Source of the DNA: Phycisphaerales bacterium | Lineage (GTDB): Bacteria; Planctomycetota; Phycisphaerae; Phycisphaerales; SM1A02 | NCBI GenBank assembly: GCA_009692045.1 | Contig: SIAA01000004.1 | Location: 1-64,000, forward strand | Reading direction: 5' to 3' | Length of the DNA: 64,000 bases | Shown: piece after piece, positions 45,978 to 54,208 of the stretch | Position numbering within the stretch: the stretch's first letter is position 1 | Layout: each line of letters opens with the position of its first letter | The notes under the pieces: model-generated | Databases searched by the model: none | Told to the model about the DNA's origin: nothing | Seen by the model: only the letters and a program-made list of their open reading frames with translations | Translations under genes and position numbers: made by a program

Positions 45978-48900
45978 CTAGTGAAAGTTACGAGCACTGT
46001 TGGCGGCCTCGGCGACCGGGCCATCAATGCAGACGATCCGCCGCGCCAGAAGATGGCACACCCCTTCATGACGCTCAACTCGGCCCTGAACTCTTAGCAC
46101 AACCCCGTGCCGAGCCGCCGCGCGAAAGCGTTGATATACGCGTGGGCGCACTATGAGATTGGCAGAGCCTGATTCATCTTCGATCGTGATGAACACCACG
46201 CCTTTGGCTGTCATGGGACGCTGACGAACCAACACGATTCCCGCAATCATGGCTGACGCCCCATCGGGAATGGCCTCTCGATCACGGATGGAGGCGCAGG
46301 GCTTCACCCCACCTCTCGCCAGTTGCGTTCGCACAAATGACATGGGGTGACCCTTGATCGAAAGACCGGTGGCGCGGTAATCAAAGAGCACCTTTTCCAT
46401 GGGCGCGAATGGCGGCAACGGCACAGGGGCATTCTTCTCCGCCTGAGTACCGACACGGCTGATTTCAGCACCCTCATCCCTGCATGGCGGCTCGGTGTGC
46501 CAAAGACTGCCCTGTTCATCATCAAGAGCGCGGGCTCGCCACAGGGACTGCTGCCTATCCAAACTCATCGATTGCATGCAATCGGCCTGAGCCAACCGGC
46601 GCATCACTGCTCGAGACATGCCGCACACTTGGGCGAGGTGCTCCACATCTGTGAACCGGCCATGCTCGCGCCGCGCTGCCTCTATGGACAAAGCATCATC
46701 CCGCCGCAGGCCACGAACTAAACGCAGACCCAGGCGTACTGCGGCTTTACTCCCATCATCCGCCGAGCTTCCCTGCTTCGGCTCCAGCGTGCAATCCCAG
46801 TCGCTGTGATTGACATCTGGAGCGAGCACCACCACCCCATGCTCTTGGGCATCACGCACCAACTGCGCCGGAGCATAAAAGCCCATGGGCTGGCTGTTGA
46901 GCAGAGCCGCACAAAACTCGGCCGGCTTGTGACGCTTGAGCCACGCCGACGAATACACGATCAAGGCAAAGCTAGCCGCGTGACTCTCAGGGAATCCGTA
47001 CCCAGAAAACCCCTGTATCTGGGTGAACACTTGATCGGCGAACTGGCGTGAATACCCGCGTGCTGCCATACCCGCAATAAGTCGCTCGCCAAACCGCGCG
47101 ATCTGACTGCCGCTGCGTTTCCATGAGGCGATGGCGCGCCGCAGCTCATCCGCTTCGCCCGCAGTAAATCCTGCGGCGATGATCGCCAACTGCATCGCCT
47201 GCTCCTGAAACAAGGGCACCCCCAAAGTCTTGGCCAGCACGCGCGCCACCCTCTCGTCAGGGAATGTCACGCTCTCCTCGCCGCGGCGACGGCGCAAATA
47301 AGGATGCACCATGTCTCCTTGAATGGGACCGGGGCGCACGATGGCAACTTCAATCACCAGGTCATAGAAGCAACGCGGGCGCAAGCGAGGCAGCATGGAC
47401 ATCTGAGCACGGCTCTCGATTTGAAACACCCCCACCGTGTCCGCTTGGCACAACATGTCATAAACCTGCGGGTCCTCCGGAGGAATGGTGTGCAGGGCAA
47501 GTTGCTGGCTGCCGCCCCTTTGGTTAGCCAGATCAATCGCTTTGCGCACGGCCGTGAGCATGCCCAGCGCCAAGACATCTACTTTCAGCATGCCCATGGC
47601 CTCGATGTCATCCTTGTCCCACTCGATGATGGATCGTCCCTCCATGGATGCATCGCGCACAGGAACAATCTCGCACAGCGGGTCTTCACTGATGACGAAT
47701 CCACCCACATGTTGGGAGAGATGTCGAGGGAATCCCATGAGTTGCCCCGCGAGATCGGCGAGAGTTCGGATAGTGGAGTTGTCGGAGTCGAAGCCCGCCT
47801 CACAGATCCGCTCTAGCAGGGTTGCTTGGGAGTTCACGGGATCAGGCATGTCCATGGTGTCCGGTGTGGTGGCAACGAGCGCATCGACTCCATACCAGTG
47901 CCCCACATGATTAGCGATCCTCTCCACGGCATCCAGTGACATGCCCAGAGCTTTGCCGACTTCGCGAACCGCAAGACGGCCGCGGAAACACACAACTTCA
48001 GCTGTGAGCGCCGCTCTTTCCCGTCCATAGCGACGGTAGATGTACTGGATCACCTCCTCGCGGCGTTCGTGCTCGAAATCGATGTCGATGTCTGGAGGTT
48101 CGTTGCGCTCGCGACTGATGAAACGCTCGAACAGCATGTCCACGCGAGTTGGGTCTACCGCGGTAACTCCGAGGCAGAAGCAAATCGCGCTGTTGGCAGC
48201 CGCGCCCCGACCCTGGCAGAGAATGCCGCGCGTGCGCGCGAACCGCACAATGTCGTGCACTGTCAGAAAGTACGGTTCGTAGGCCAGATCGGCGATTATG
48301 GAGAACTCGTGCTCGCACTGCGCCCTGACCTTGGCGTTCATTCCCCCGGCAAACCGCAGACTCGCACCCTCTTCGACAAGGGCTCGCAAATGCTGCATGG
48401 GAGTGCACCCAGCAGGAACCACCTCGTGCGGATATTTCCAGCGCAGTTCACTAAGAGAGAATGCGGAACACTCGCGCGCGATATGACACGCCCGCTCTAG
48501 GCAACTCTCCCTGTTGCCTGCGCCGTGGCCACTTCCTATTCTGCCCAGAAGCGCCTCCATCTGCGCGCTTCCCTTCAAATGGCATTCGGCATTGGCTCTC
48601 AGCACCAGACCGCACTGGGCCACAGTGCAGCGATGACGCGCTGCCGTGAGCACATCCTGAAGACGGCGGCGGCTGACATCGTGGTAACGCACCGAGTTTG
48701 TTGCCACCAGGGGTATATCCACCTGCTGGCCCAGCATCATCAGGCGGCGCACGCGCAACTCCTCATCGGGTTCGTACAACCGAGCCACGGCAAGAGAGAG
48801 ATGATCGCGCCCCACCATGCGCCGCAGTCCCTCGAGTGTTTCCTGAAACCTGCTGGAGAACATGGCAAACCCCGCAGGCGGAATCACAATGAGTTGCAGG

Positions 48901-49370
48901 TCCTGTGCTAGGGCCAGAAGCTGATGCAGGCTCAAATGCCACTGACCGCGGTCAAGACTGTGGGCATGGCTGGCAGAAGGCTCGGGGGTAGTTCGCCCCT
49001 GCGTGATCAGACGGGAGAGGCGTCCGTATGAGGCACGGTTGGTTGCATAGGCGAGAATTTCCAGAGTCGAGAACCATGATGAATGCTCTTGAGATTCCCC
49101 TCCCGGCTCGGCGGCACCCGCCACGCCCGATGCTCCCGCCCATGTGTCACCCAATGAGATGTCCAAACGCGCCCCGACCGCCAAGGGGATGCCCTGCTCG
49201 CGCGCCGCCACATGGGCACGCACTACTCCAGAGAGGGTGCCACGATCGGCAATACCGATAGCGATGTGCTTCAGAGCGGCGGCCCGAGCCACGAGTTCCT
49301 CAGGATGACTTGCTCCCTCGAGAAACGAGAAGTTGCTCATGCAATCAAGCTCGGCATACTCGCCACTCAC
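45978..49370 (-). CDS. dnaE2: error-prone DNA polymerase III alpha subunit DnaE2 (ImuC)
   Basis: DnaE2 is the mutagenic translesion polymerase of the ImuA-ImuB-DnaE2 mutasome. GTG 49370, with AGGGAGA just upstream, gives 1130 aa starting Ser-Gly-Glu-Tyr-Ala-Glu-Leu, the normal N-terminus; the frame is open further upstream into imuB but not conserved. The PHP domain starts with Asn-Phe-Ser-Phe-Leu-x-Gly-Ala-Ser. The polymerase active site Asp-Ile-Asp-Ile-Asp-Phe lies near residues 426-431. The C-terminus has helix-hairpin-helix and OB-fold regions. It follows imuB by 31 bases. Confidence 0.94.
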   Translation of the reverse strand: MSGEYAELDCMSNFSFLEGASHPEELVARAAALKHIAIGIADRGTLSGVVRAHVAAREQGIPLAVGARLDISLGDTWAGASGVAGAAEPGGESQEHSSWFSTLEILAYATNRASYGRLSRLITQGRTTPEPSASHAHSLDRGQWHLSLHQLLALAQDLQLIVIPPAGFAMFSSRFQETLEGLRRMVGRDHLSLAVARLYEPDEELRVRRLMMLGQQVDIPLVATNSVRYHDVSRRRLQDVLTAARHRCTVAQCGLVLRANAECHLKGSAQMEALLGRIGSGHGAGNRESCLERACHIARECSAFSLSELRWKYPHEVVPAGCTPMQHLRALVEEGASLRFAGGMNAKVRAQCEHEFSIIADLAYEPYFLTVHDIVRFARTRGILCQGRGAAANSAICFCLGVTAVDPTRVDMLFERFISRERNEPPDIDIDFEHERREEVIQYIYRRYGRERAALTAEVVCFRGRLAVREVGKALGMSLDAVERIANHVGHWYGVDALVATTPDTMDMPDPVNSQATLLERICEAGFDSDNSTIRTLADLAGQLMGFPRHLSQHVGGFVISEDPLCEIVPVRDASMEGRSIIEWDKDDIEAMGMLKVDVLALGMLTAVRKAIDLANQRGGSQQLALHTIPPEDPQVYDMLCQADTVGVFQIESRAQMSMLPRLRPRCFYDLVIEVAIVRPGPIQGDMVHPYLRRRRGEESVTFPDERVARVLAKTLGVPLFQEQAMQLAIIAAGFTAGEADELRRAIASWKRSGSQIARFGERLIAGMAARGYSRQFADQVFTQIQGFSGYGFPESHAASFALIVYSSAWLKRHKPAEFCAALLNSQPMGFYAPAQLVRDAQEHGVVVLAPDVNHSDWDCTLEPKQGSSADDGSKAAVRLGLRLVRGLRRDDALSIEAARREHGRFTDVEHLAQVCGMSRAVMRRLAQADCMQSMSLDRQQSLWRARALDDEQGSLWHTEPPCRDEGAEISRVGTQAEKNAPVPLPPFAPMEKVLFDYRATGLSIKGHPMSFVRTQLARGGVKPCASIRDREAIPDGASAMIAGIVLVRQRPMTAKGVVFITIEDESGSANLIVRPRVYQRFRAAARHGVVLRVQGRVERHEGVCHLLARRIVCIDGPVAEAANSARNFH

Positions 49371-49401
49371 GCGCCCATCTCCCTGGCCATGCCATAGCGC
49401 C

Positions 49402-51075
49402 TCACGCCCAAATCCCCTGCACGAACCAGTTGGAGCCGCCGCGCCATATCCACAGCCATGTTCCTGATTCCGTCTGCACGCGCCAATAATCGCGCACGCC
49501 GGATTTCTTGACTCCCTCCTCTTCCCACCACCTGCCCTCGATGCGCTCGGGGCCAACTGCGCCCAACACTCGATGAACCTGCCCGCCTCGCTGCATCGAT
49601 TGCGGTCGTCCATGTTCATCGCGAGAGACTCGCACTGGCTCACTCTGATGCACGACCGTGGGGCGCAGTGCCGCGAGTGGTCCGACCTTGGTACGAGCAC
49701 GGCTCGGATAGATCACCAGACGGAATGCGTTCTCCCCATCACGCCCATGCGCCACCTGCGCCTGCAACAAAGCATCTCTGCCCAGGCGCGAAGCCAGTAC
49801 ATCTAGGCACTCGGAACGCAGACGCGCCGCTTGTGCATCTGAGACCGAATCACCTGCGGTACTGCAATAAGTCTGACTATGGGGAATGCGCCCGCACCGC
49901 GGAGCGCAAATGGAGATTTCTTCGATGCCAAACCCCATCTGCAGCCGCTCCACATGGGGACGGAACAACACCCATAGGTGTGAGGCACTGGCACTGGGCG
50001 CGCCGAGGCGCAGACGAATGCGCTCGGGTGATCGACCCTCAACACCAAGACGAATAAACACCGCCTCGACCTCACGCGCGCCCTTCTGGATGTGGGAAAG
50101 ATGGGCGCACAGTGAGTCAATAAGCAGACGCAACGCGCGCTCCACAGATTCCAGCCGTGTGGTTGGCCCCTCAAATGCGTGCCCGAAACGCGGGGGAGGA
50201 TCATCAGAGACAGGAACAAGAGGTTGCATCAGCGTTCCGTCGAGCAAGTCCATGCGCACCAGAAGTGCCGTTCCGAAACGCAGCGCCAGATCCGGGCGCG
50301 CCAGTGGCGCCAGATCACCAATGCACTTGATGTTCACCTCGGCCAGAGCAGCGCATACTTCGCCACTAACGCGCAGCGCTCTTACCGGATGCCTCGCCAG
50401 TTCATCACGCTCGTGTCCCGCCCTCACGATGCGCCAGCGCGCGGCGGAAGCAACCGCCCTGTCCGCTCTAGGTGGGCGAATCCCCTGCTCATTGCTGAGC
50501 GCAGTTGGTGCCCAAATCATGGGATCGCAGCAGGCGGCCAGAGCCGCCGCGGGCGTGCTCGCCACTGCCACTCGCGCCCTTATCCCCCGCTGCGCGATTT
50601 CTTTGCTCACCCGCTGCAGCAGCATCTCTTCGCTGCCGTGCAGACGCTCGCATCCTGTGATCTCCACTATCACTGACTCTGGACCATTAGACGACTCCAT
50701 GCAAGCGATGGGCGAGTAGCGCATGCACCAGAGGGCAATGCGGGCATGAGCCGCTGCATATGCGGGTGGGTTCCAATCGGCTTCATGGGCGCACGGTCCG
50801 CACAAGGCCCGCGCTTGCGCTAGTGACATACCCACGGACACGCCCGCCGCCTGAGCATCGGCGCAACAACCAGCGATTACTTTGGCTCCGCGCACTATCT
50901 CCACCAGAAGAAGAACCTGTCCGGCTTGGGCGCGCTGGCGTTCATCGGGGTTGGCCCTGCTGCGATACAGGCGCCGCCTTTCCACATCGATGGGCAGAGC
51001 TGTCATCATGATGGCGAGCATTCGCCGCGCCAGCACCGCGGATACCAACGAAGTTGCAACGGCAGACGCGCCCAT
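49402..51075 (-). CDS. imuB: ImuB, Y-family polymerase-like mutasome protein
   Basis: ImuB is an inactive Y-family polymerase homologue that links DnaE2 to the sliding clamp. The 557-aa product has the N-terminal Leu-Pro-Ile-Asp-x-x-x-Arg-Arg motif, the Gly-Met-Ser-Leu-Ala-Gln-Ala-Arg-Ala-Leu block and a Thr-Gly-Cys-Glu-Arg-Leu-His-Gly segment where active enzymes have their acidic residues. The C-terminus is the family's Trp/Arg-rich tail. I chose ATG 51075, four bases after the imuA stop with GGTGAG close by; the ORF also has ATGs at 51117 and 51021. Confidence 0.9.
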   Translation of the reverse strand: MGASAVATSLVSAVLARRMLAIMMTALPIDVERRRLYRSRANPDERQRAQAGQVLLLVEIVRGAKVIAGCCADAQAAGVSVGMSLAQARALCGPCAHEADWNPPAYAAAHARIALWCMRYSPIACMESSNGPESVIVEITGCERLHGSEEMLLQRVSKEIAQRGIRARVAVASTPAAALAACCDPMIWAPTALSNEQGIRPPRADRAVASAARWRIVRAGHERDELARHPVRALRVSGEVCAALAEVNIKCIGDLAPLARPDLALRFGTALLVRMDLLDGTLMQPLVPVSDDPPPRFGHAFEGPTTRLESVERALRLLIDSLCAHLSHIQKGAREVEAVFIRLGVEGRSPERIRLRLGAPSASASHLWVLFRPHVERLQMGFGIEEISICAPRCGRIPHSQTYCSTAGDSVSDAQAARLRSECLDVLASRLGRDALLQAQVAHGRDGENAFRLVIYPSRARTKVGPLAALRPTVVHQSEPVRVSRDEHGRPQSMQRGGQVHRVLGAVGPERIEGRWWEEEGVKKSGVRDYWRVQTESGTWLWIWRGGSNWFVQGIWA

Positions 51076-51079
51076 CAGC

Positions 51080-51742
51080 TCACCCTGCTCCCCACTCCCA
51101 CGATGGCTCGGCTTCACTGATGCATTTGCCCTCGAGCGATCCGCCCTTCAGACGAATGAGCTCCACTTCCCAGCGCGGAGATTGCCCAGCGCAGGACGGG
51201 GATGCACTCCGCACCGACCAGCGCGTTGTTGCTGCGGAAAGCATGGTGCGCTCACGCCACGGTCGCGCCGCCAGCGCGAGAATGCCCGGCTCATCACTGG
51301 CGCGCGCGGCAGCCAGTTGCAAGCGCCGCGTCGCTGCCATGTCGAATCCAGTTGCATCAATGACCACGCACACACAACCACGACATCGAACACACTGTTC
51401 TGCTGACCACAATCTGTCCGAGGCCGAGGATGCACTTATGAAGATTGATGCCTCAAGAAGTGAGGTGTCACACCCAGAAATACCCCCACGCAGCGGACCG
51501 CGCAATCCCCCCACAAGAGCTCGGGGATAAGGCCACACCGCGCGCCCAATCCATGCCACAAGTCCGCCATGCGCCTGTGAACGCCATGCAAGTTGGATAA
51601 GCGCACCCAAAGGCGGATAGCGGCTGTCAACGGCAAACCATTCATGAAGACCTGACATGGGAATACCTCCGCCAAGCGCCTCATCGATTTCGCGCCATCC
51701 CGTGGCAATGCGCCGAAGTTTGTGATCGTTGAATGGCGTCAA
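51080..51742 (-). CDS. imuA: ImuA, RecA-like mutasome protein
   Basis: ImuA is a RecA/SulA-related accessory protein of SOS mutagenesis. The 220-aa product (TTG 51742) has the family N-terminal motif Thr-Gly-x-x-x-Ile-Asp-x-x-Leu-Gly-Gly-Gly followed by Gly-Leu-His-Glu-Trp-Phe and an Ala-Ala-(Ala/Thr)-Arg-Arg-Leu-Gln-Leu-Ala helix. It is the first gene of the imuA-imuB-dnaE2 operon and lies behind a clear promoter at 51776-51803 with a direct repeat across its -10 region. Confidence 0.85.
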   Translation of the reverse strand: MTPFNDHKLRRIATGWREIDEALGGGIPMSGLHEWFAVDSRYPPLGALIQLAWRSQAHGGLVAWIGRAVWPYPRALVGGLRGPLRGGISGCDTSLLEASIFISASSASDRLWSAEQCVRCRGCVCVVIDATGFDMAATRRLQLAAARASDEPGILALAARPWRERTMLSAATTRWSVRSASPSCAGQSPRWEVELIRLKGGSLEGKCISEAEPSWEWGAG

Positions 51743-51761
51743 GCTGGTGCTCGCAGATATC

Positions 51762-51803
51762 GTTAGGTTTCTGTTAGGGTATCTGATTGGCTGGTTATGT
51801 CAA
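51762..51803 (-). promoter_or_regulatory. imuA promoter with direct-repeat operator (candidate SOS box)
   Basis: On the minus strand a perfect -35 TTGACA (51803-51798), a 16-base spacer and a weaker -10 TACCCT (51781-51776) precede imuA. Two identical hexamers (GTTAGG on the plus strand, 51762-51767 and 51773-51778) lie 11 bases apart, the upstream one on the -10 element. The 11-base period equals that of the alphaproteobacterial LexA direct repeat GTTC-N7-GTTC. The imu operon is SOS-controlled in many bacteria, so a LexA-type operator is a reasonable guess. Confidence 0.55.
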
Positions 51804-51845
51804 TAGACTTAGCGCACCTCCCTCGCATTCAGTGGAAAACGCCCG

Positions 51846-52895
51846 TTGATCAAATACATCGGCTCCAAACGAACATTGATCCCGGTCATCCTGGAAGCTG
51901 TCCGCCGCAACTCCGAAACGCGCTGCGTCATCGATCTCTTCTCGGGCACTTCACGAATCGGCCATGCCCTCAAGGGAGCGGGATACCGGGTGTTCAGCAA
52001 CGACCACAACGAGTATGCCGCCACCCTAGCGCGCTGCTATGTGCAAGCCGATGCCGAGGATGTTCTCAAGGATGCCACAACACTGGTAGAGGAGTGCAAC
52101 GGGATCAAAGGTGAAGCGGGCTACTTCACTGACACCTTCTGCGTCAAGTCTCGATTCTTTCATCCCAAGAATGGCGCGCGCATCGATGCCATCCGCGAGG
52201 AGATTTCTCGCAAGTGCCTAGAGCCGGAACTCGAAGCGGTGATGCTTGTCTCCCTCATGGAGGCCGCTGACCGAGTTGACTCGACCACGGGCGTGCAGAT
52301 GGCATATCTGAAGAGTTGGGCGCCCCGAGCTCACAACGACTTGGCACTGCGCGTGCCTAATGTTCTGCCGCGCTCCAAGTTCGGCAAGGGGAGCGCAACT
52401 TGCGCCGATGCTCTCGATGCGGCGCGCTCACTCGAGGCGGATGTGGCCTACATCGATCCCCCCTACAACCAGCACTCTTATCTGGGCAACTATCACGCCT
52501 GGGAGTCGTTGATCCGCTGGGACAAGCCCGAGGTATACGGCATCGCCTGCAAGCGCATTGATGTGCGCGAGCGCCAAAGCATCTTCAACTCGCGCCCCCG
52601 CTTCGCTGCGGCATTCCAGCAACTTCTGGCGGCCGTGCGCGCCCCGGTTCTGATTGTGTCTTTCAACAACGAGGGCTACCTAGCAAGAGAGGAAGTCGAG
52701 TCGATGCTGGCACAACTCTGGGACGGTCAGGGCCAAGTCACAACGATTGAGAACGACTTCAAGCGCTATGTGGGCGCCCAGATCGGTATCTACAACCCGC
52801 AGGGAGAGAAGGTAGGCAGCGTGAGCCACCTGACAAACAAGGAGTTCCTCTATGTGGTTGCCCACCCCTGCGCGGCCGGGCAACTTGCGCTCTAG
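51846..52895 (+). CDS. D12-class adenine-specific DNA methyltransferase
   Basis: The 349-aa product (TTG 51846, GGAAAA upstream) has the D12/Dam-like pattern: Tyr-Ile-Gly-Ser-Lys-Arg at the N-terminus, the AdoMet motif Asp-Leu-Phe-Ser-Gly at 30-34, and the catalytic Asp-Pro-Pro-Tyr at 204-207. Such enzymes methylate the N6 of adenine. No restriction endonuclease gene is adjacent, so it looks like an orphan methylase. It diverges from imuA, and the imu promoter with its repeats lies in the gap. It converges with the methyltransferase fusion gene (four-base overlap). Confidence 0.88.
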   Translation: MIKYIGSKRTLIPVILEAVRRNSETRCVIDLFSGTSRIGHALKGAGYRVFSNDHNEYAATLARCYVQADAEDVLKDATTLVEECNGIKGEAGYFTDTFCVKSRFFHPKNGARIDAIREEISRKCLEPELEAVMLVSLMEAADRVDSTTGVQMAYLKSWAPRAHNDLALRVPNVLPRSKFGKGSATCADALDAARSLEADVAYIDPPYNQHSYLGNYHAWESLIRWDKPEVYGIACKRIDVRERQSIFNSRPRFAAAFQQLLAAVRAPVLIVSFNNEGYLAREEVESMLAQLWDGQGQVTTIENDFKRYVGAQIGIYNPQGEKVGSVSHLTNKEFLYVVAHPCAAGQLAL

Positions 52896-54208
52896 GGGCT
52901 CGGCCGCGACTTGCCAAACACCATCACATGCTGCCAAGGCATATCACTTCGCAGCTCAATGAGCTCAAGACCCACGCATCGGAGTTCCTTCTTCGCTTGC
53001 GCTACCGACATCTTGTGCAGCGGTTTGATCGGTACGGCATCATCCTCAGCGCGGTACTCCACCAACACCAACACACCGTCCGGCTTGAGCGCGTTGGCGA
53101 TCGATCGCAACATCTCGAACGGGTGGCTGAACTCGTGATACGAATCCACTAACAGCGCTAGGTCAAACGCGTTGGCGGGAAGGCGCGAGTCATCGACTGC
53201 CCCGAGCCATGGCACAATGTTGGGAACGCGCTCATCAGCGGATCGCGCCGCGATGATGTCGAGCATCTCCTGCTGAATGTCGACGGCATACACCGCTCCG
53301 CCGGGGACAAGTTTCGCAATGGGGAATGAGTAGTAGCCGCCCCCCGCACCGATATCAGCGACCAAGTCGTTGCTCTGCAGTTTCAGCATGGGGAGTAGGA
53401 GTCGCGTCCCCTCCTCGCCCGCGCGTTCGGGCCGCTCCAGCCACTCAGCCGCCTCGTGTCCCATGACTTGGGCGATTTCCCGGCCGCAGAAGAACTTGCC
53501 GATTCCATCCGCGCTTGGTTCACGCAGGGAATAGTTGGGATCGGCCCCTGCGGCGGGTACAGGCTCAGATGCGGGAGCAGGTGACGGCAATGGCGCAGAT
53601 ACAGGCGCGGCATCATTGCAAGCAGTAGCGAGAACAACCATCAAGAGGCAGATGGCCACCGCTGATCCGCTTCTAGTGAGAGCCATCCTTGCTTGCCGCC
53701 GTCGCAGTGCCGATTCGCGCCAGATGAGAAGGGCGAGCATTGGGAGTACCGGCAGCACCCAAGGAAGATAGTGAATCCACGGAGCCGCCGCGGGAAGAAC
53801 CGGCAGGCTCATGTTTGCGGCACCTGCTACGCCATCCCCCTCTACTCGTATGGCGAAGTTCCAGTTGCCCTCGCGCGGACAATCGATCAGGGCCGTCTGC
53901 AGAAGCGAGTTGCGCGATTGATCGGGACTGGCGGCGACCGACTGCGAGGCGAATCCGTCATCCATGCTGGCAGAGACCTGCACAGAGACATGGGGGAACG
54001 GCTTGCCGCTGCCATCAATCACGAGGACCGATACCTCGACCTCTCCTACACGAACCGGCATCGGAGAAACGAGAACTGTTACACGCGCACCCTCGATCTC
54101 TCTCACGGCGACTACTGATCCGCCGTCGCCATGAACGGGCTCGCTGCCCCAGAGCAAGCAGAGCGCTGCGAAAGTGAGCGCTGGGGTCACTCTCAGGGTG
54201 CCCATCAT
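52892..54208 (-). CDS. FixH-like domain fused to SAM-dependent methyltransferase
   Basis: ATG 54208 overlaps the stop of the CtaG fusion (ATGA), giving 438 aa. Residues 1-27 are signal-like. Residues about 30-135 form a FixH/YtkA-like extracytoplasmic beta domain, followed by a membrane helix (about 140-165). A second signal-like segment starts at Met175 (ATG 53686) and ends Leu-Ala-Thr-Ala-Cys, a lipobox. The C-terminal half is a class I methyltransferase with Asp285-Ile-Gly-Ala-Gly-Gly-Gly. The frame is unbroken, so it is either a true fusion or two reading-through genes, the second starting at 53686. The substrate is unknown; the operon points to respiratory complex maturation. Confidence 0.65.
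   Translation of the reverse strand: MMGTLRVTPALTFAALCLLWGSEPVHGDGGSVVAVREIEGARVTVLVSPMPVRVGEVEVSVLVIDGSGKPFPHVSVQVSASMDDGFASQSVAASPDQSRNSLLQTALIDCPREGNWNFAIRVEGDGVAGAANMSLPVLPAAAPWIHYLPWVLPVLPMLALLIWRESALRRRQARMALTRSGSAVAICLLMVVLATACNDAAPVSAPLPSPAPASEPVPAAGADPNYSLREPSADGIGKFFCGREIAQVMGHEAAEWLERPERAGEEGTRLLLPMLKLQSNDLVADIGAGGGYYSFPIAKLVPGGAVYAVDIQQEMLDIIAARSADERVPNIVPWLGAVDDSRLPANAFDLALLVDSYHEFSHPFEMLRSIANALKPDGVLVLVEYRAEDDAVPIKPLHKMSVAQAKKELRCVGLELIELRSDMPWQHVMVFGKSRPSP

Noticed and set aside
49371-49700. 110-codon upstream extension of dnaE2
   Set aside because: It lies within imuB, shows no conserved residues, and a GTG with a good ribosome-binding site at 49370 gives the normal DnaE2 N-terminus.
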